From: Lachnospiraceae bacterium
GTDB lineage: Bacteria > Bacillota > Clostridia > Lachnospirales > Lachnospiraceae
Direction of reading: 5' to 3'
DNA length: 18,542 nt
Assembly (NCBI GenBank): GCA_900767585.1
Contig: CAAFZP010000146.1
Coordinates: forward strand, 1 to 18,542
This document shows positions 16,601-18,542 of the stretch, one piece after another (within the stretch, counting starts at the first letter, position 1; each line of letters opens with the position of its first letter). The position numbers were made by a program, and so were the translations under genes. The notes beneath the pieces were generated by a model. The model did no database searches. It had not been told where the DNA came from and worked only from the letters and a program-made list of their open reading frames with translations.

Positions 16601-17381
16601 GCGGCTCGAAGCAATCAAGATTCAGCTGACAGGCAAGGATAAGGATAAATACGATGTATATTATCGTGTGCATGCACAGTCTTATGGCTGGCTCGGCTGG
16701 GCGAAGAATGGTGCGTGCGCAGGTACAGCCGGACAGGCAAAGCGACTCGAGGGTATCCAGATCGTCGTTGTAAAGCATGGTGACCCGGCACCGGGACTTT
16801 CTTATGCAGGTGTCAATGTGACATCAAATGCAAACAGCGGTAAGCCATATGTATCCTCGATTGCCGGAAACATCGTGATTCCGGGTGATGCAAATGGAAC
16901 AAATATCATGTACAAGACACATGTCCAGAGCTTCGGCTGGCAGAACTGGGTATTGAATGGTACAATGAGCGGAACAAGCGGCAAGGCAAAGCGACTCGAA
17001 GGTATCAATATCAAGCTTTCCAATGCACAGTATGCCGGCGGTATAGAGTACCGTACCCACATCCAGAAAAACGGATGGGAGCAGCAGTGGAAGAAAGACG
17101 GAGCGATGAGCGGAACATCCGGTGAAGCGAAACGTCTCGAAGCAATCCAGATCAGGCTCTACGGTGAGATGGCAGAAAAGTATGACGTCTACTACCGTGT
17201 CCATGCACAGTCATTCGGCTGGCTGAACTGGACATGTAACGGACAGCCATCCGGAACAGCGGGACTTGCGAAGCGTCTCGAAGGTATCCAGATCGTACTG
17301 GTACCAAAGAATGGTGCAGCCCCGGCTGCAAACTACGGAAACATCCAGTCAACAAATGCGAAAGCTTATATCAAGAAGTAA
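13653..17381 (+). CDS. Secreted BspA-type LRR protein with Big2-like domain and six ChW repeats
   Basis: This is a 1242-residue exported surface protein. Residues 1-33 are a signal peptide (basic start, LLLTFFVVIAGIMQFGVNVKAEE). Residues 75-735 hold about 27 BspA/TpLRR repeats (LRR_5, PF13306), each with an IGxxAFxxCxxLxxVxIPxSVxxI pattern; the block closes with NSYAHQYAVEKGYNI, a usual end for it. Residues 797-883 resemble a Big2 immunoglobulin-like domain (VTTVKLSTD, LPENATNKGVTFYSDDTNIVSVDSKTGIAKVVGVG). Residues 884-909 are a Pro/Thr/Asp linker, and residues 910-1215 are six ChW repeats. BspA-type repeats often bind host or other external proteins; the partner here is unknown. No catalytic motif or LPXTG is seen, so attachment is probably through ChW. 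AAGGAGG at 13640-13646 supports ATG 13653. The LRR part is visibly more AT-rich than the ChW part. Confidence 0.93.
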   Translation: MRKTQGRKTLTRLLLTFFVVIAGIMQFGVNVKAEEVMETADGKFQYVVDTENGGYMICKYMGEDNTVNIPSHIESIPVTAVDESAFQENEFIEEVTIPKQVKKIGSYAFNNCPQLKEVTINCDGYTLGECAFSNNDSLEKVSINGCPESYGESVFAANPKLQSVIFAANIKSIGAYMFYNCPMLTSIEFPSKLESIEEGAFWETQITNIEIYSSIKEIAYSAFYNSSSLEEVTIYGDTNTSYTIGRNAFAKCSNLKKITLANGLTSIDTDAFWLSGLESVALPDSVTELGDDVFFDCKSLQTAKLSDNMKTIPVCTFYGCSALTSVKLPSKLESMEDGAFRQSGLTSIEIPASVRKIEQNVFSENHNLESVKIESGVETIGEYAFYFTGLKSITLPDSVTDIGKGAFSSCEFLQEVQLSKNLKSLPEYAFLASGITSIEIPSSVKKIGKSAFHNSPNLSSVIVQEGVEKIDESAFSYCPKLETLTLPISLTEIGKEAFRGCSSLKDLVLPEKLEIIGEESFYSCRSFTNIVLPESVIELGKGAFCWCSNLKSINIPGKITEIKADTFQYSGLTSIVIPSNVTTIGEYAFSNCYNLTGVTISDSVKEIKEKAFWGCSKIKTIEIPKGITKLSGNAFAFSGLEKISVAAGNPVYDSRKDCNAVIETATNKLVLGTRCTYIIPDSVVSIGSCAFEDCSGVSSVKIPASVKTIEKDAFKNCGALMSITIPKSVTNIEGDLGMVRMGTDGKVHYTPKEYGGDTEWKVNDALVVNCVENSYAHQYAVEKGYNINLIKDDEREVLVTTVKLSTDADVDHLTVGDTFQVNASVLPENATNKGVTFYSDDTNIVSVDSKTGIAKVVGVGKTYIFGCANDRGMYARLYVTVVSSTPGTDPNPTPNPTPDPEPVPTPTVDVTYRTHVQKDGWQGFVTNGTMSGTSGQAKRLEGIEIKVEGNKNLGIRYTTHCQTYGWLPWSANGEMSGTQAEAKRLEAIKIQLTGKDKDKYDVYYRVHAQSYGWLGWAKNGACAGTAGQAKRLEGIQIVVVKHGDPAPGLSYAGVNVTSNANSGKPYVSSIAGNIVIPGDANGTNIMYKTHVQSFGWQNWVLNGTMSGTSGKAKRLEGINIKLSNAQYAGGIEYRTHIQKNGWEQQWKKDGAMSGTSGEAKRLEAIQIRLYGEMAEKYDVYYRVHAQSFGWLNWTCNGQPSGTAGLAKRLEGIQIVLVPKNGAAPAANYGNIQSTNAKAYIKK
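16380..17310 (+). repeat. Six ChW repeats, second set (two A-B-C triads)
   Basis: The same plan as the first set: repeats 3 and 6 (VYYRVHAQS, GWLxW, then GIQIVxV) are the C type; repeats 1 and 4 (THVQ, NGTMSGTSG) are the A type; repeats 2 and 5 are the B type. A spacer of about 40 residues separates the triads, as in the amidase. Repeats 3 and 6 here match repeats 3 and 6 there almost residue by residue, also in much of their DNA. Confidence 0.92.
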
Positions 17382-17433
17382 AAAGCGCGGATGCGCATAT
17401 CTGTCATCACGCTTTGGGTGGTAACAGAAAAAG

Positions 17434-17473
17434 AGAAGGTGTACTTCGATAGTGAAGTACACCTTCTGTCTTT
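17434..17473. terminator. Bidirectional terminator between convergent genes
   Basis: The perfect 14-bp arms AGAAGGTGTACTTC (17434-17447) and GAAGTACACCTTCT (17454-17467) flank a 6-nt loop, followed by GTCTTTT on the plus strand. On the minus strand the stem is followed by CTTTTTC, so it also serves the Rpn gene ending at 17520. Confidence 0.92.
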
Positions 17474-17519
17474 TAAGATGTTACATTGGCGTTATGAAAA
17501 ATATTAAAAAATTTCATAT

Positions 17520-18542
17520 TTACTGATTACTCCGTATCTCGTCCAGCTTCTCCTGTGAGATCTGAAGATGGTTCATAATCCATTCGTCGGATTTACCAAC
17601 TTCGAGATAAGCAAGAACTTTGCCTTCTATTTTTCCAATCTCCTTTAATTGTACCAGTGCTTCACACATATCGACATCCTCCTTTTCTAATTCCTGTTTT
17701 GGTATATTCATGTTACACGCCTCGCTTATGATACCTGCCGTAAGTGGATCTAAATGCGACAGGTCTGTCTTGTTTTGTTCTACATAATTGTTCATGTCCT
17801 GCCAGCTCGATGATGCCCGGATCACTCCAAGTATATGCCGGAGAGGAGATTTCATACGCGCCAGCTGCGCGCTTGTAACGCTTCCTGGCTGGAGCAGTGT
17901 TATCTGATAATTCGGAATTCGCTCACGTAATATATCAGGCACACCTTCTAAATTCAGCATCTCGTGCAGTGTTTCCGGGGCATCCCATTTTTTCTTTCCG
18001 AGATATACAACCAGTGTTAAAACAGGGGTGAATGTTTCTCCTTTTTTCACACCGGACAAAAATTCATCGCCAGGCTTTAAGAGATGATTTTCCCGGTTGT
18101 ATTTTTGCCTGGCAGATAATTGTCTGGACAAGTTGAGCGCATCGTACTCGAAGTTCCGGATTGGCATCGCATAATGGATATGCGACTGGAGTTCTGCTTC
18201 GACGATGATTCGGACTTCCAGACTGCCATGTTGCGTCTGGAGCAGGCGAAGCACATCCCGGTACTTCTGATTGGAAAACGTCCGGGAATGATTACTCTGG
18301 CGCTTGTTACTGGCAGACGTTCGGGAATGATTCCCTTGGCGCCCGTTGCTGGCAGATGCCGGGGAATTGTCTTCCGGACTTCTCTGGTTGCCAGAAGATT
18401 TGTTGTTGATTTTGTCTGTACCTTCGTCTGCTGTACCATCCCCGAAGATGGTATGTTCCTCCGCTGCGTCGAGCGGAGACAGGTTTTGTGCCTGGATGAC
18501 CGGTTCTCCGTCGAAGAACAGCACATTCATTGTGTCGGCAAA
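17520..18542 (-). CDS. Rpn-family PD-(D/E)XK recombination-promoting nuclease, 5' end outside the window
   Basis: The visible 340 codons belong to the Rpn/Transposase_31 family (PF04754 group), DNA endonucleases linked to RecA-independent recombination; in Lachnospiraceae they occur in many copies. Recognisable parts: KYRDVLRLLQ, then VEAELQSHIHYAMPIRNFEYDAL (the family's ENQ/HYAMPxRN core; the E-x-Q is the likely active-site arm), GETFTPVLTLVVYLGKKKWDAPETLHEML, and a C-terminal helix ending IEGKVLAYLEVGKSDEWIM. An ATG lies at 18528-18530, but the frame is open to the edge as FADT before MNVLFFDGEPVIQ. Family members usually read RFADxxNxLxFDG there, so the true start is probably beyond 18542. 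A Ser/Asn/Arg-rich insertion lies between FFDG and KYRD. Confidence 0.85.
   Translation of the reverse strand, partial: FADTMNVLFFDGEPVIQAQNLSPLDAAEEHTIFGDGTADEGTDKINNKSSGNQRSPEDNSPASASNGRQGNHSRTSASNKRQSNHSRTFSNQKYRDVLRLLQTQHGSLEVRIIVEAELQSHIHYAMPIRNFEYDALNLSRQLSARQKYNRENHLLKPGDEFLSGVKKGETFTPVLTLVVYLGKKKWDAPETLHEMLNLEGVPDILRERIPNYQITLLQPGSVTSAQLARMKSPLRHILGVIRASSSWQDMNNYVEQNKTDLSHLDPLTAGIISEACNMNIPKQELEKEDVDMCEALVQLKEIGKIEGKVLAYLEVGKSDEWIMNHLQISQEKLDEIRSNQ
18279..18395. repeat. 39-bp tandem repeat inside the Rpn gene
   Basis: There are three in-frame units of 39 bp: 18279-18317 and 18318-18356 (close copies), and 18357-18395 (clearly diverged, with GGGGAATTG and CCAGA in register). They encode 13-residue units such as SNKRQSNHSRT and SNGRQGNHSRT in the low-complexity insertion of the Rpn protein. 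Length change by whole units would keep the frame. Confidence 0.85.

Noticed and set aside
17382..17415. Hairpin AAAGCG/CGCTTT with an inner GATG/CATC right after the LRR/ChW stop codon
   Set aside because: The stem is interrupted by a bulge and no T-run follows. The much better terminator at 17434-17473 explains the 3' end.

Overview
The window looks like a piece of a Lachnospiraceae-type (Clostridia, Firmicutes) chromosome. The evidence is strong AAGGAG-type ribosome binding sites, C-terminal ChW (clostridial hydrophobic W) repeats on two large secreted proteins, BspA-type leucine-rich repeats, a TM1266-type iron-only-hydrogenase regulator, and an Rpn-family nuclease of the kind common in gut Lachnospiraceae. 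This assignment comes from protein families only; no species is claimed.

Layout. (1) 1-516: a 63-bp tandem repeat, about five units, whose ends are complementary, so each unit can fold into a hairpin. The same stretch is open in one frame as a 21-residue repeat. (2) 517-2289: dtd (D-aminoacyl-tRNA deacylase) and a MATE efflux transporter, 3 nt apart. (3) 2443-4836: a CtpE/Exp7-like P-type cation ATPase, probably for Ca2+. (4) 4941-7814: a secreted cell-wall hydrolase with amidase and glucosaminidase domains plus six ChW repeats, with its own promoter and a bidirectional terminator. (5) 7918-8517, minus strand: a cytidylate-kinase-like P-loop protein with a good promoter and an inverted repeat in its leader. 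(6) 8753-13582: a metal-efflux cluster from a consensus promoter with an SmtB-type operator. It encodes a small CxxC metallochaperone, a Zn/Cd/Pb-type P1B-ATPase and an ArsR/SmtB sensor, followed on the same strand by a hydrogenase-system regulator and an ABC binding lipoprotein plus permease. A strong hairpin closes it, with no ATP-binding subunit. (7) 13653-17381: a secreted protein of 1242 residues with about 27 BspA-type LRRs, a Big2-like domain, a proline-rich linker and six ChW repeats. (8) 17520 to the right edge, minus strand: an Rpn-family PD-(D/E)XK nuclease cut by the window edge, with a 39-bp tandem repeat inside it.

How the parts fit. The metal cluster reads as a self-regulated detoxification unit: chaperone, exporter, and a sensor carrying both known metal-site motifs of its family, with a matching operator at the transcription start. 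The two ChW proteins have the same C-terminal plan, two A-B-C triplets of ChW repeats, and are probably paralogous surface proteins acting on or attached to the envelope. The points most worth a second look are the hairpin-forming 63-bp repeats, the dual-site metal sensor with its operator, the metal and hydrogenase genes placed in one transcription direction, the ABC transporter without an ATPase, the ChW triad architecture with a base-composition break, and the repeat-interrupted Rpn gene.
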